Shown: piece after piece, positions 1 through 6,986 of the stretch
How the letters are laid out: each line of letters starts with the position of its first letter
Numbering within the stretch: position 1 is the first letter of the stretch
Source: JAPLJQ01 sp037143735
GTDB taxonomy: Bacteria; Desulfobacterota; Syntrophia; Syntrophales; UBA2185
NCBI GenBank assembly: GCA_037143735.1
Contig: JBAWYD010000031.1
Location: 1-21,960, forward strand
Direction: 5' to 3'
Length of the DNA: 21,960 nt
The notes under the pieces: model-generated
What the model saw: only the letters and a program-made list of their open reading frames with translations
What the model was told of the DNA's origin: nothing
The model's database searches: none
Translations under genes and position numbers: made by a program

Positions 1-2
1 GC

Positions 3-248
3 CTGCTGATCGTTGCCAAAGAAACCTATGCCCCTTTGAAAGCCTGGATGAAATCACTTTTTGGCCATCACTGGACGACCCACGGGATTTTTGTCATCGT
101 CCTGTTTATCGTTCTGGGGTATATTTTATCAAAAGCCGGCTTGGAGAAGAAGATAGACGCGGATAAAACCTCCGGGTTGGTCATTGCCGGAACGGTGTTG
201 GGAGGATTGATCATTGTAGGATTCTTCTTCAAACATCTTTTTGAATAA
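3..248 (+). CDS. C-terminal fragment of a small integral membrane protein (5' end outside window)
   Basis: The reading frame is open from the left edge, so the gene starts upstream and only about 81 residues are visible. There is an internal TTG at 36, but the frame continues before it and I do not treat that TTG as the start. Two hydrophobic segments are visible: one beginning GIFVIVLFIVLGYILS and one beginning SGLVIAGTVLGGLIIVGFFF, joined by a charged loop (LEKKIDADKTSG). Before the first segment is an amphipathic stretch containing KAWMKSLFGHHW. The protein ends with a short basic/acidic tail (KHLFE). I do not recognise a named family and cannot assign a function. The stop at 246-248 is followed by 144 bases before the next gene. 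Confidence 0.6.
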   Translation: MLIVAKETYAPLKAWMKSLFGHHWTTHGIFVIVLFIVLGYILSKAGLEKKIDADKTSGLVIAGTVLGGLIIVGFFFKHLFE

Positions 249-392
249 CCGGTTTCCTCTGAAGATTTTACGGGCAACGGAGTGACGAGTTTATAGTCGA
301 CAGAAAATGACCGTTTACATCTCCAGTGGAATCAACCTCCGGAATAGCACCTTCTGCCCCTTCGTATAGATGAGCATGATGAGGAGCAAGAT

Positions 393-2237
393 ATGAAACG
401 CAGTATTCTTTGTCTGATGATCTTTCTGTCCCTTTTCCCGACAAAGGGGATTTGTGAAACGAGAGAAATTATTGCCGAAGGTAAATATGTCATGGGGGAT
501 GGAGAGACTCCAGAGGTGGCGGGGGAAAAGGCCCGGAAAAACGCAATCCGTGCGGCCGCCGAGGAGGCCGGCGCCTTTGTCAAGAGCTACTCGAAGGTGC
601 AGAACCTGACGCTTGCCGAGGATGTTGTGGAGGTCGTCGCCAATCATGCAATGAAGATAACCGTCCTCGACAGGAAAAAATCCGTGGTCGGTGATCTGGA
701 CGCCATCAAGTTTCAGGTGAAGATCAAGGCTGTCATGACTACGGAAGAAGTGGCGGCCAATCTCAAAAAAGTGCGGGAAGACAGGGGCGTCATCGACGCC
801 TATAACCGATTGAAAGCGGACTATGACCGGCAGGCCAGAGAAATGGAAACCCTCAAGAAGCGGCTGACCGAGGCCGGTGGTGAAGAGAAGAAACAGGTCC
901 TGGCGGAGATCACAAATGAGGAAAAGCGTTTCAAGGCGAACCTCTGGCTGGAAAAGGCGACCGAGATAGGGCACGGTGAAATGGCACTGAAGGCATACGA
1001 TAAGGCCATTGAACTGAATCCGGTCCTTATCGAGACCTATATCGGAAGGGCCAAGCTCGTCGGAGGCAACAGCGTCGAAGACTGCAATAAGCTTTTGAAC
1101 AAGGGGCCGTCGGAGTGTACGGGACAACAGGAAAATCTGAACAAGGCATTATCCGATCTGAAAAAGGCCATTTCCCTTGATAAAGGCCACGCCGAAGCTT
1201 ATGTAGTGAGGGCGGATGTTTACAACCGCATCAAGGACATCCAGCGGCTGATTGCCTACTCACGGAAAGAGAGCATTGAGGCGCTCAATGAGATCAACAA
1301 GAAATATGATTCGCAGATATTCGACGATATCAATCTCGCCATATCCCTCAAACCAGACAATCCGGAATATTGCCGGAAAAGAGCGTATTATTTCAAGGTT
1401 TTGCGCGACGACGACGACAACGCCATCAGCGATATGTCACGGGCCATAGTCCTCTGCCGGGAGACTGACTGTAGCTCGCTCGCCGCTTATTACGAAAACA
1501 GGGCAGAATTTTATTCCTACGCCGGCAAAATGGAGCTTTGGGAAAAAGACATGGCGGAAGCTAAAAAAATATACGCGGAATCTGAAAAGATACACGCGGG
1601 GAAGGCAACAAAGGTCAAAGATGCAGATGACGCTATGCAGAAAAGCGAGATGGCAAATCTGGCTAAGAAGCTCTATCCCGGATCCACGTTGATAGAAGAA
1701 AAGAAGAAAGAACAGACACTGAAAGCGCTGAACAGAAAAATCTCCCAGAAAAAAGGAAAGGCTGAAGATTATATTCTGAGGGCCGATCTGAGTGATCGCC
1801 AGGAAAACAAACTCAGGGACTATTCAGAGGCCATCCGGTTGCTTAATTTAGTAAAGCCGGAGGGGGAAAATGCCTTGCTTTTAATAAGGGTCTATCTTTT
1901 CAAAGCCATGGCGTACGAGAAGCAGCATGATTCGGCTTTGAAGGAGTTGAAGGAAGCTCAACAGGTACTGGATCAGCATCTTCCCCGCGCCATAGACCTT
2001 ATGAAGGATAACGATTACACAGCCATTAAGGCGGGCTCGCAGGAAAAGCTTCTGAAGATGACCCGGAGCGAGGCGGAGGCATGCTTCTGGAGGATGCTTG
2101 CAGCCCACATCGTAAACTCCCGGGCGGGCATCTACGAGGAACTGGGTTTACCCGGAAAGGCAAAAGCCGAATATCAGTACCTGTGCGAAAAGCTGAAAGA
2201 CGCCCCGGCCTGTAAGAATCTGGAACGGTTGAAATAA
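393..2237 (+). CDS. Exported TPR-repeat protein with FlgT/LPP20-like N-terminal domain
   Basis: The 614-residue protein begins at ATG 393, with GAGGAG at 381-386 as ribosome-binding site. Residues 1-21 are a signal peptide (hydrophobic core CLMIFLSLF), so the product is probably periplasmic or outer-membrane associated; no convincing lipobox is present. Residues about 24-116 (GEKARKNAIRAAAEEAG, then a beta-rich stretch) resemble the N-terminal domain of FlgT and LPP20-type proteins. Residues about 130-172 are a charged coiled coil. From about 181 onward there are several degenerate TPR-like helical pairs, for example around ALKAYDKAIELNP, ALSDLKKAISLD and DDINLAISLKPDNPEY. TPRs are protein-interaction scaffolds; the partner is unknown. 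It shows no obvious functional link to the selenium genes that converge on it. The exact function is unassigned. Confidence 0.75.
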   Translation: MKRSILCLMIFLSLFPTKGICETREIIAEGKYVMGDGETPEVAGEKARKNAIRAAAEEAGAFVKSYSKVQNLTLAEDVVEVVANHAMKITVLDRKKSVVGDLDAIKFQVKIKAVMTTEEVAANLKKVREDRGVIDAYNRLKADYDRQAREMETLKKRLTEAGGEEKKQVLAEITNEEKRFKANLWLEKATEIGHGEMALKAYDKAIELNPVLIETYIGRAKLVGGNSVEDCNKLLNKGPSECTGQQENLNKALSDLKKAISLDKGHAEAYVVRADVYNRIKDIQRLIAYSRKESIEALNEINKKYDSQIFDDINLAISLKPDNPEYCRKRAYYFKVLRDDDDNAISDMSRAIVLCRETDCSSLAAYYENRAEFYSYAGKMELWEKDMAEAKKIYAESEKIHAGKATKVKDADDAMQKSEMANLAKKLYPGSTLIEEKKKEQTLKALNRKISQKKGKAEDYILRADLSDRQENKLRDYSEAIRLLNLVKPEGENALLLIRVYLFKAMAYEKQHDSALKELKEAQQVLDQHLPRAIDLMKDNDYTAIKAGSQEKLLKMTRSEAEACFWRMLAAHIVNSRAGIYEELGLPGKAKAEYQYLCEKLKDAPACKNLERLK

Positions 2238-2256
2238 CGCTTGCTCAGGAGGATCT

Positions 2257-2292
2257 ATGAAGGCAATCGCCGATGCAACACGGAATCGATAG
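2257..2292 (+). other. 11-codon ORF with near-ideal ribosome-binding site
   Basis: AGGAGG at 2247-2252 is followed four bases later by ATG at 2257, and the frame runs MKAIADATRNR then TAG. It lies 19 bases downstream of the TPR gene stop. The ribosome-binding site is better than those of most genes here, yet the product is too short for a known family. It may be the remnant of a deleted or frameshifted gene, or a chance match. No continuation of a recognisable protein is seen in the other + frames to 2414. Confidence 0.25.
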
Positions 2293-2414
2293 GGAAGTGC
2301 GTCGGGCAGATATTTTCATTTCATTGTCCTCTGGGCTGACAATTATACGGAAGAAATCTTTTTCTCAATTGCGGAGCAGATCTTTACATATTTACCAGAA
2401 ATACAAATATTATA

Positions 2415-2642
2415 CTACAGGGGGCAAATCTCGCGGATTTCCACCTTGCCGGTTAGCGCCTCTTCGATTGGGCTCCTGAGATCCGCCGTAAAGCGCAGGC
2501 AGACGCCGCAGTCGGAGCTGATATGACGGGGGACGGGGATGAGCTTGTGAGAGATCCCCATTTCCTTGAGAATCTTTTCGGATCGCAAGGCGTGATGGAC
2601 GGAATTGAATAGAACAACGTAATAGACTTCCTTGTCCGTCAC
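2415..2642 (-). CDS. DUF3343 putative Se/S carrier-like protein
   Basis: This is a 75-residue protein with a GTG start at 2642. The start overlaps the yedF stop by four bases (GTGA), which indicates translational coupling. The sequence matches the DUF3343 pattern: an N-terminal strand (YYVVLFNSVHHALRSEKILK), then LIPVPRHISSDCGVCLRF, with two cysteines (Cys46 and Cys49) in the SSDCGVC motif, and a third near the end (EICPL). DUF3343 proteins are frequently encoded next to yedF and selenium genes and have been proposed to carry reduced selenium or sulfur on the conserved cysteine; the biochemical role is not established. Here it is the last gene of the selenium block, converging on the TPR gene. 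Confidence 0.85.
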   Translation of the reverse strand: MTDKEVYYVVLFNSVHHALRSEKILKEMGISHKLIPVPRHISSDCGVCLRFTADLRSPIEEALTGKVEIREICPL

Positions 2643-3256
2643 GGAATGACCTGCCTCCCCGCAGCCGCCATGGTTGAGGTGATATCGTACATATTGGAGA
2701 CGATCCCGCAGGCAAGATCACTGGAGATGCCGAAATAATTCAAACAGGTTCCGCAGGCAAGGATGGACACACCGGCTTCCTCGATCTTTTTGAGATCATC
2801 CAGGACTTCCGAGTCTTTGACCGTCAGCTTCACGCCGGAGTTGTAGAAAATCAGGGTTTCCGGTAGGGGTTCCAGGGTCAGGAGGGTATGGATGAAGCTC
2901 CTCATGAGGACATGTCCCAGTTCGTCATTTCCACGCCCCATCCGGTCAGAAGATATGACCACAACAAGAGGTCCATCCGACGCGCAGCTGTCATTGAATG
3001 TTCCGGACGGGGACTGTTCTGTTTCCGCAGGCGCCGTCCCTCCCTGCTTCTTCGAGAGATGGATATGGAACGTGCCGTCCTCTTTCTTCTCGGTGTCAAC
3101 CGTACAACCCGATTTCGTTCCCATGCGCCGTACGTTCTCCGCTGCCGTGTCATTATCCACGATCACCGTGATCTCGTCCTCCTGTTCCAGTGCTTTCTTC
3201 GTCAGGATGACGGGCTGGGGGCAAGCCAGGCCTTTTGCGTCAATGATTTTTTTCAT
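2639..3256 (-). CDS. yedF: YedF: TusA-like plus DsrE-like sulfurtransferase, selenium-metabolism type
   Basis: The start is ATG at 3256, giving 205 residues; an in-frame extension to 3298 exists but AAAGAGG sits just upstream of 3256 and the family begins MKKIIDAKGLACPQP. Residues 1-70 form a TusA/SirA-like domain with the conserved Cys12 in CPQP. Residues about 95-205 form a DsrE-like domain (VVVISSDRMGRGNDELG) with a CGTC motif at 168-171. The two-domain architecture is the selenium metabolism protein YedF, which co-occurs with selD in many genomes and is thought to handle persulfide or perselenide groups. It lies 124 bases downstream of the desulfurase gene and overlaps the DUF3343 gene, consistent with a relay in which the desulfurase supplies S or Se. 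The function in selenium delivery is inferred from association. Confidence 0.9.
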   Translation of the reverse strand: MKKIIDAKGLACPQPVILTKKALEQEDEITVIVDNDTAAENVRRMGTKSGCTVDTEKKEDGTFHIHLSKKQGGTAPAETEQSPSGTFNDSCASDGPLVVVISSDRMGRGNDELGHVLMRSFIHTLLTLEPLPETLIFYNSGVKLTVKDSEVLDDLKKIEEAGVSILACGTCLNYFGISSDLACGIVSNMYDITSTMAAAGRQVIP

Positions 3257-3280
3257 AAAAAACCTCTTTGCATTCCCTCT

Positions 3281-3358
3281 ATCACCCCCCTTTTTCAAAA
3301 GGGGGAAATGGGTGATTTATCCTAAAATTAAAAATACACAGGACGGGCGAGACGCCCG
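3281..3358. repeat. Two adjacent intergenic hairpins between the desulfurase gene and yedF
   Basis: The first hairpin is 3281-3316: an outer pair ATCACCC/GGGTGAT encloses a stem CCCCCTTTT (3286-3294) and AAAAGGGGG (3297-3305). The second is CGGGCG (3344-3349) AGA CGCCCG (3353-3358). Both resemble short palindromic elements scattered through intergenic DNA of many anaerobic proteobacteria; that resemblance is from memory. Neither is followed by a clean T-run on the - strand, so I do not call a terminator. Confidence 0.55.
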
Positions 3359-3380
3359 CCTGCATGGGATTATCCTTTTT

Positions 3381-4538
3381 TTATCGCCCCTGACGGCTCA
3401 GTTTGCGTACCGCCTCCAGGGCACGATCGATGTCCTCCTCCGTATTGAAATAACCGAAACTGAACCGCAGTGTCCCGCCGGGGAAGGTGCCGATGGTCCT
3501 GTGAGCGGCGGGAGCGCAGTGTAGACCCGGCCTGGACATGATGCCGAATTGTTCGTCAAGGAGCAGAGAAACCTCCGAAGGCATCATCCCGTCGATATTG
3601 AAAGAAACAACGGGGATTTGGAGCAATGCGTCTCCCGGTCCGTAGTTGTGAACGCCCCCGATGGATTTCAGGCCGTCCAGAAAGCGTCGGGTCAGCATCA
3701 TTTCTTCTGCACGGATGTTATCGATGCCCCTCCCTATGATATAGTCCACACCGGCGCCCAGCCCTGCGAGCCCGATGGTGTTAGGCGTGCCGGATTCGTA
3801 TCGGTCGGGCATGAAGTCCGGTTGCTGTTCAAATTCCGACCGGCTCCCCGTTCCACCGAGTAAAAGTGGCGGAATTTTCTTCTCAAGGCCCTTTCGAATG
3901 TAGAGCCCCCCCGTTCCCTGGAGGCCAAAGAGTGACTTGTGTCCCGTAAAGGCGAGAAGGTCGATGTTCATTTCCTCGACGTGGATTGGCAAGGCCCCCG
4001 CCGTTTGGGCTGCATCCACGCAAAAGATAATGCCGTGTTCACTCGCAATATTTGCGATTTCCTGAATGGGCATGATCGTGCCTGTCACATTTGAGGCATG
4101 GGTCAGGACAATGGCCTTTGTATTGCTCTTTATTGCGGGCAGCAGGTCAGCCGGGTCAAGCTTTCCCTGAGGGGAGCATCTGACGACGGATAAGGCACAC
4201 CCTTTGGATTCCAGAGCCCGAAGGGGCCGCATCACCGAATTGTGCTCCATGCCCGATGTAATGACGTGATCGCCCGGTGAGAGAAGCCCGCCGATTGCCA
4301 GATTCAGCGCTTCCGTGGCGTTCTTCGTGAAAACGATCTGAAAGGGATCGCCCGTTCCGAACAGGCGGGTGAGAGATTCTCTGGCCTCCATGATGATCCG
4401 ACCCGCCTCGATGGACAGCCGGTGCGCCGACCGGCCGGGACTGCCGCCGATTATTCGCTGGTACCGATCCATGGCCAGCAGCGTTTCTTCAGGTTTTGGC
4501 CAGGATGTGGCGGCGTTGTCAAAATAAATCAGGTTCAT
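3381..4538 (-). CDS. Class V aminotransferase: cysteine desulfurase / selenocysteine lyase-like
   Basis: This is a 385-residue PLP enzyme of the SufS/Csd fold, starting at ATG 4538 with AAGGA upstream. Visible motifs are the N-terminal YFDNAATSWPKPE, PLP-contacting MEHNS and HASNVTGT, Asp174 in CVDAAQTAG, the Schiff-base lysine Lys201 in TGHKSLFG, and the nucleophilic Cys341 in RPGLHCAPAAH. The form matches the 'cysteine desulfurase family protein' group (TIGR01977) often found near yedF rather than housekeeping IscS. The reaction is removal of sulfur from cysteine, or selenium from selenocysteine, as an enzyme-bound persulfide or perselenide plus alanine. It lies six bases downstream of the radical SAM gene, and yedF and DUF3343 follow. 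A role in selenium mobilisation is inferred from context; Cys versus Sec preference cannot be read from the sequence. Confidence 0.88.
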   Translation of the reverse strand: MNLIYFDNAATSWPKPEETLLAMDRYQRIIGGSPGRSAHRLSIEAGRIIMEARESLTRLFGTGDPFQIVFTKNATEALNLAIGGLLSPGDHVITSGMEHNSVMRPLRALESKGCALSVVRCSPQGKLDPADLLPAIKSNTKAIVLTHASNVTGTIMPIQEIANIASEHGIIFCVDAAQTAGALPIHVEEMNIDLLAFTGHKSLFGLQGTGGLYIRKGLEKKIPPLLLGGTGSRSEFEQQPDFMPDRYESGTPNTIGLAGLGAGVDYIIGRGIDNIRAEEMMLTRRFLDGLKSIGGVHNYGPGDALLQIPVVSFNIDGMMPSEVSLLLDEQFGIMSRPGLHCAPAAHRTIGTFPGGTLRFSFGYFNTEEDIDRALEAVRKLSRQGR

Positions 4539-4544
4539 GTCAGA

Positions 4545-5513
4545 CTATCCTTGACTGCGAGGTAACAATGCTCCGGAACAGGATGATCCCGCCCCGGCTG
4601 TGCAGCCGAAACAGTGGATGCCGGTGACAATCCGCCGCCCTCTCAGCAGATCACTGTCAAAATATTCGATCCTGTCCGGAGCGCCGTGATTGACCATCAT
4701 TCCAAGAGCCAGATTGAAGTCGCAATCGTACATCGTCCCGTCCCAGTCGATACTGATCTGATGACGGCACATCAAACCGTCAATTGTGGCCGGATTGAAG
4801 GCGGTTGTGAGCATCGCCAGATAATTTTCCATTTCTCCGTTCTGTTCAAGGTGGCGCCGGAATCGTCCGAGGGGCAAGTTTGTCAGAGCGATGAGCCTGC
4901 TGAAGGAGATATCGAAACGTGCCTTCAACTCCTGCCGGTAGGCCTCCTCGAGGGTTGCCTGATCGGGTGGAAGAAAAGGACCGCCCGGGTTATAGACCAG
5001 GGTCAGGGGCAGTCCGTTTTCAATGCCGTAACCTGCCCCATTGAGGAAACGCAGGGCCGTGATGCTTCTCCTGTGGACGTCCGGCCCGCGCTGGGCATTC
5101 ACATTTTCCTCCAGATAACAGGGCAGGGATCCGACGAGCCCCACTTTTCTTGCCCTGAGGAAGGAGATGATTTCTTTTACGGGAGACTCCATGAGGGCCG
5201 TCAGGTTGGTGCGCATCTGGACGCTCTGTCCCCTGTCCCGCAGTGCCGCGATAAAGGGGATGATATCCGGGTGCAGCTCCGGGGAACCGCCGGTGATATC
5301 AACGAGATGGAAGATGTTTCCTTCTGAAACAGCCAGGATCTTATCCATGACCTGTCGGAACATCATCTCCGTCCTTCCGGGTGAGCATTCGAGGTGACAG
5401 TGTGCACACGCCAGGTTGCAATGCCGGCCGATGTTGATCTGAAGCGTATCGATTCCCTGACTCTGGAGTCCTTCTGGAAATATTTCTTCTATTTTCGCAT
5501 CAAAGTCGTTCAT
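4545..5513 (-). CDS. arsS: ArsS-type radical SAM/Cys-rich (selenodomain) protein
   Basis: I take the ATG at 5513 (323 residues); a TTG two codons upstream is less likely. The SAM-cluster motif is C32-NLA-C36-AH-C39, followed by HLECSPGRTEMM, and a glycine-rich segment VDITGGSPELHP. The C-terminal part has conserved MCRHQISIDWDGTMYDCDFN and ends in a cysteine-rich tail (HCFGCTAGAGSSCSGA). This is the TIGR04167 family, called arsenosugar biosynthesis radical SAM (seleno)protein ArsS; some homologues use selenocysteine in conserved positions, but here all are Cys codons. Family members are proposed to add a deoxyadenosyl group to methylated arsenic. No arsM is in the window, whereas several selenium genes and the associated transferases are, so the substrate here is open. 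The product would be cytoplasmic. Confidence 0.88.
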   Translation of the reverse strand: MNDFDAKIEEIFPEGLQSQGIDTLQINIGRHCNLACAHCHLECSPGRTEMMFRQVMDKILAVSEGNIFHLVDITGGSPELHPDIIPFIAALRDRGQSVQMRTNLTALMESPVKEIISFLRARKVGLVGSLPCYLEENVNAQRGPDVHRRSITALRFLNGAGYGIENGLPLTLVYNPGGPFLPPDQATLEEAYRQELKARFDISFSRLIALTNLPLGRFRRHLEQNGEMENYLAMLTTAFNPATIDGLMCRHQISIDWDGTMYDCDFNLALGMMVNHGAPDRIEYFDSDLLRGRRIVTGIHCFGCTAGAGSSCSGALLPRSQG

Positions 5514-5577
5514 GATCAAACACTTCCGTGTTTTGAATATTTTACGGCAATACCGTTTAAAAGCAAGAGATAAAAGA

Positions 5578-6090
5578 TTATTTCACTTTATCGACCAGGT
5601 AGTCCGCTTCGCCCCATGCCTTGATTCCGCCGGGATGACGATACACGTTTTTGTAGCCGAGCTTCACGGCCCACATGGCGCCGTTGTGGCTGCGCGTACA
5701 TTTTACGAAACCGCAGTAAAATACAATGAGTCTGTTCTTGTCCGGACCGAGCAGCTTTGCAAGGTCTGCTTTTGTTTTATCATCCAATGTTTTCATTTCC
5801 GGAATCGGGAATGCCATGTTGACAGCTCCGGGAATGTGCTGCTTTACATAACTGTCCGCGTAAGGCATGGTGTCGATAATCAGCATGCTTTTCTTCTGGT
5901 CGATCCAGCCTTTAAGTTCCTGCGTGGTCACGATCCCGTAGCCTCCCCGGGCGACCTCGCGAACGAGGTTCACTGCGATTTTCTCCGTTTCAATTTCCTT
6001 GGCGCCCCAAGCGGCGAGACTTGCACCGGCCATGCCGAAGATAAAAGCAATACAAACAAAAACCCCGACAACACTTTTTTTGTTAATCAT
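5578..6090 (-). CDS. Exported rhodanese-like sulfurtransferase
   Basis: This is a 170-residue protein starting at ATG 6090, with GAGGAG upstream at slightly long spacing. Residues 1-27 are a signal peptide (VVGVFVCIAFIFGMAGASLAA), so it acts outside the cytoplasm. The rhodanese domain spans about residues 52-165: TTQELKGWIDQKKSMLIIDTM, then HIPGAVNMAF, then the active-site loop C126GFVKC131 with Cys126 as the expected persulfide-forming residue, then the HPGGIKAW ending typical of single-domain rhodaneses. The loop carries a second cysteine, which could allow disulfide chemistry. It lies between the MauE/DoxX gene and the radical SAM gene on the same strand. A role in handling sulfane sulfur or selenium in the periplasm is inferred; the physiological substrate is unknown. 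Confidence 0.85.
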   Translation of the reverse strand: MINKKSVVGVFVCIAFIFGMAGASLAAWGAKEIETEKIAVNLVREVARGGYGIVTTQELKGWIDQKKSMLIIDTMPYADSYVKQHIPGAVNMAFPIPEMKTLDDKTKADLAKLLGPDKNRLIVFYCGFVKCTRSHNGAMWAVKLGYKNVYRHPGGIKAWGEADYLVDKVK

Positions 6091-6139
6091 CTTTTAACGT
6101 ATCTCCTCATTTGTTTATTTTTATTTATAGGTTGATGAA

Positions 6140-6217
6140 CTCGTAAAAAGTCAATTTTGGCCCGTTTTTGTCATTCCGGCGAAAGCGGGAATGACAGGTT
6201 GGGGGACTTTTTACGAG
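6140..6217. repeat. Nested inverted repeat (MITE/REP-like intergenic element)
   Basis: The outer arms are perfect 13-mers: CTCGTAAAAAGTC (6140-6152) and GACTTTTTACGAG (6205-6217). Nested inside is a second hairpin, GTCATTCC (6170-6177) and GGAATGAC (6188-6195), whose inner bases GC..GC close a GAAA loop at 6181-6184. The element sits in the 144-base gap between the MauE/DoxX and rhodanese genes. The two-level structure is typical of small non-autonomous palindromic elements. Only one copy is in the window, so mobility is inferred. Confidence 0.7.
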
Positions 6218-6234
6218 CGCGTCAGCTTTACACT

Positions 6235-6747
6235 TTACAGATTTTTATCTCCCTTGTTCTTCCCCGTCTGTTCCTGAACTGCCAGGACGGCGCGATTGCG
6301 TACCCACCGGGACATGTACAGATAGGGTACAATGATTCCTGCCAGAAACAGATCCCGGTAGAATGCCTGGCGGAGGCTGTCCTGCTGCAAAAGCTCCTCG
6401 GCGCCGAAGCAGCCGCAATCCACGTTGAGATCATTCATAATTCCATACCCCAGTACGAATACAAACAGCCCCAGCAGTCCGGAAATAACGGCAAGGCTTC
6501 CCCGGACATTAAACAACAGGGCGATGCCGGCCACTGTTTCCAGAAGCGGCAAGCCAACGGCCACAAAAGGAAGCAGCATTTCAGGGACGAGGTCATAGGA
6601 TGAAATCGTGCGAGCGAAGTTTTTCGGATCAAAAAGTTTGATCACGCCGCCATAAATGAAGAGGGCGGCGAGGCCAAACCGTAAAATCCGGTACGGCCAT
6701 GCTGACATCAGAATGTTTTTTGCAATGCCTTTTATCTTTATGATCAT
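6235..6747 (-). CDS. MauE/DoxX-family redox-associated membrane protein
   Basis: I choose ATG 6747 (170 residues), which has AAGG five bases upstream; a TTG ten codons earlier has no ribosome-binding site. Four hydrophobic segments are visible, around YRILRFGLAALFIYGGVIKLF, LLPFVAVGLPLLETVAGIALLF, LAVISGLLGLFVFVLGYGIM and LFLAGIIVPYLYM. The motif DCGCFG (110-115) between segments three and four is characteristic of MauE-like members of the DoxX superfamily and suggests a redox-active cysteine pair near the membrane surface. Family members are linked to disulfide chemistry or to electron transfer to thiol partners. The neighbouring exported rhodanese is a natural partner, and a combined periplasmic thiol/sulfane relay is my inference. 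Confidence 0.8.
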   Translation of the reverse strand: MIIKIKGIAKNILMSAWPYRILRFGLAALFIYGGVIKLFDPKNFARTISSYDLVPEMLLPFVAVGLPLLETVAGIALLFNVRGSLAVISGLLGLFVFVLGYGIMNDLNVDCGCFGAEELLQQDSLRQAFYRDLFLAGIIVPYLYMSRWVRNRAVLAVQEQTGKNKGDKNL

Positions 6748-6797
6748 TGATGCCTTGGGATCTATCAGGGATTTCAATTAAAGATGATGCGGTGGGC

Positions 6798-6824
6798 TTT
6801 ATATTAATATTTTGAATAAGTCAA
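6798..6824 (-). promoter_or_regulatory. Candidate sigma70-type promoter for the mauE-rhodanese-arsS unit
   Basis: On the - strand TTGACT (6819-6824) is followed after 15 bases by TATAAA (6798-6803), about 50 bases before the chosen mauE start at 6747. Spacing is shorter than the usual 17, so this is only a candidate. The surrounding 6800-6870 is clearly AT-rich compared with its neighbours. Confidence 0.35.
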
Positions 6825-6866
6825 ATTCATATTCATTATAGATAGGCGTTTAATATTCATTTATGT

Positions 6867-6888
6867 TATAAGCCGTATACGGCTGATA
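6867..6888. promoter_or_regulatory. 22-bp near-perfect palindrome, candidate operator
   Basis: AGCCGTATACGGCT (6871-6884) is a perfect 14-bp palindrome and extends to 22 bp (6867-6888) with one mismatched pair. It lies about 120 bases upstream of mauE, above the AT-rich promoter stretch, and downstream of the stop of the transferase gene. Because it has no unpaired loop it is more likely a dimeric-protein site than an RNA hairpin. The cognate regulator is unknown; the LysR protein encoded upstream is one possibility. Confidence 0.4.
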
Positions 6889-6986
6889 GCAACGATCAGG
6901 GGGATTGTTTTATTATGACTTATATGGGCAGGATAAGCGGGCCCGCCACCGGGAAATGACCGGTCGTGTTTGAGTTTTCGATTGTC

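Noticed and set aside
315..1127. 270-residue ORF on the - strand
   Set aside because: It lies antisense to the well-supported TPR gene, has no recognisable domain and reads as a shadow frame.
4614..5327. 237-residue ORF on the + strand
   Set aside because: It is antisense to the radical SAM gene, which has clear cluster motifs; no family features in the + frame.
4545..5513. Selenocysteine in the radical SAM protein
   Set aside because: Some homologues have Sec, but the conserved positions here use Cys codons and the frame ends in TAG, with no in-frame UGA.
6937..6946. GCGGGCCCGC palindrome as a terminator of the transferase gene
   Set aside because: It has no loop and no T-run; ten GC bases in a palindrome are not enough to support a terminator.
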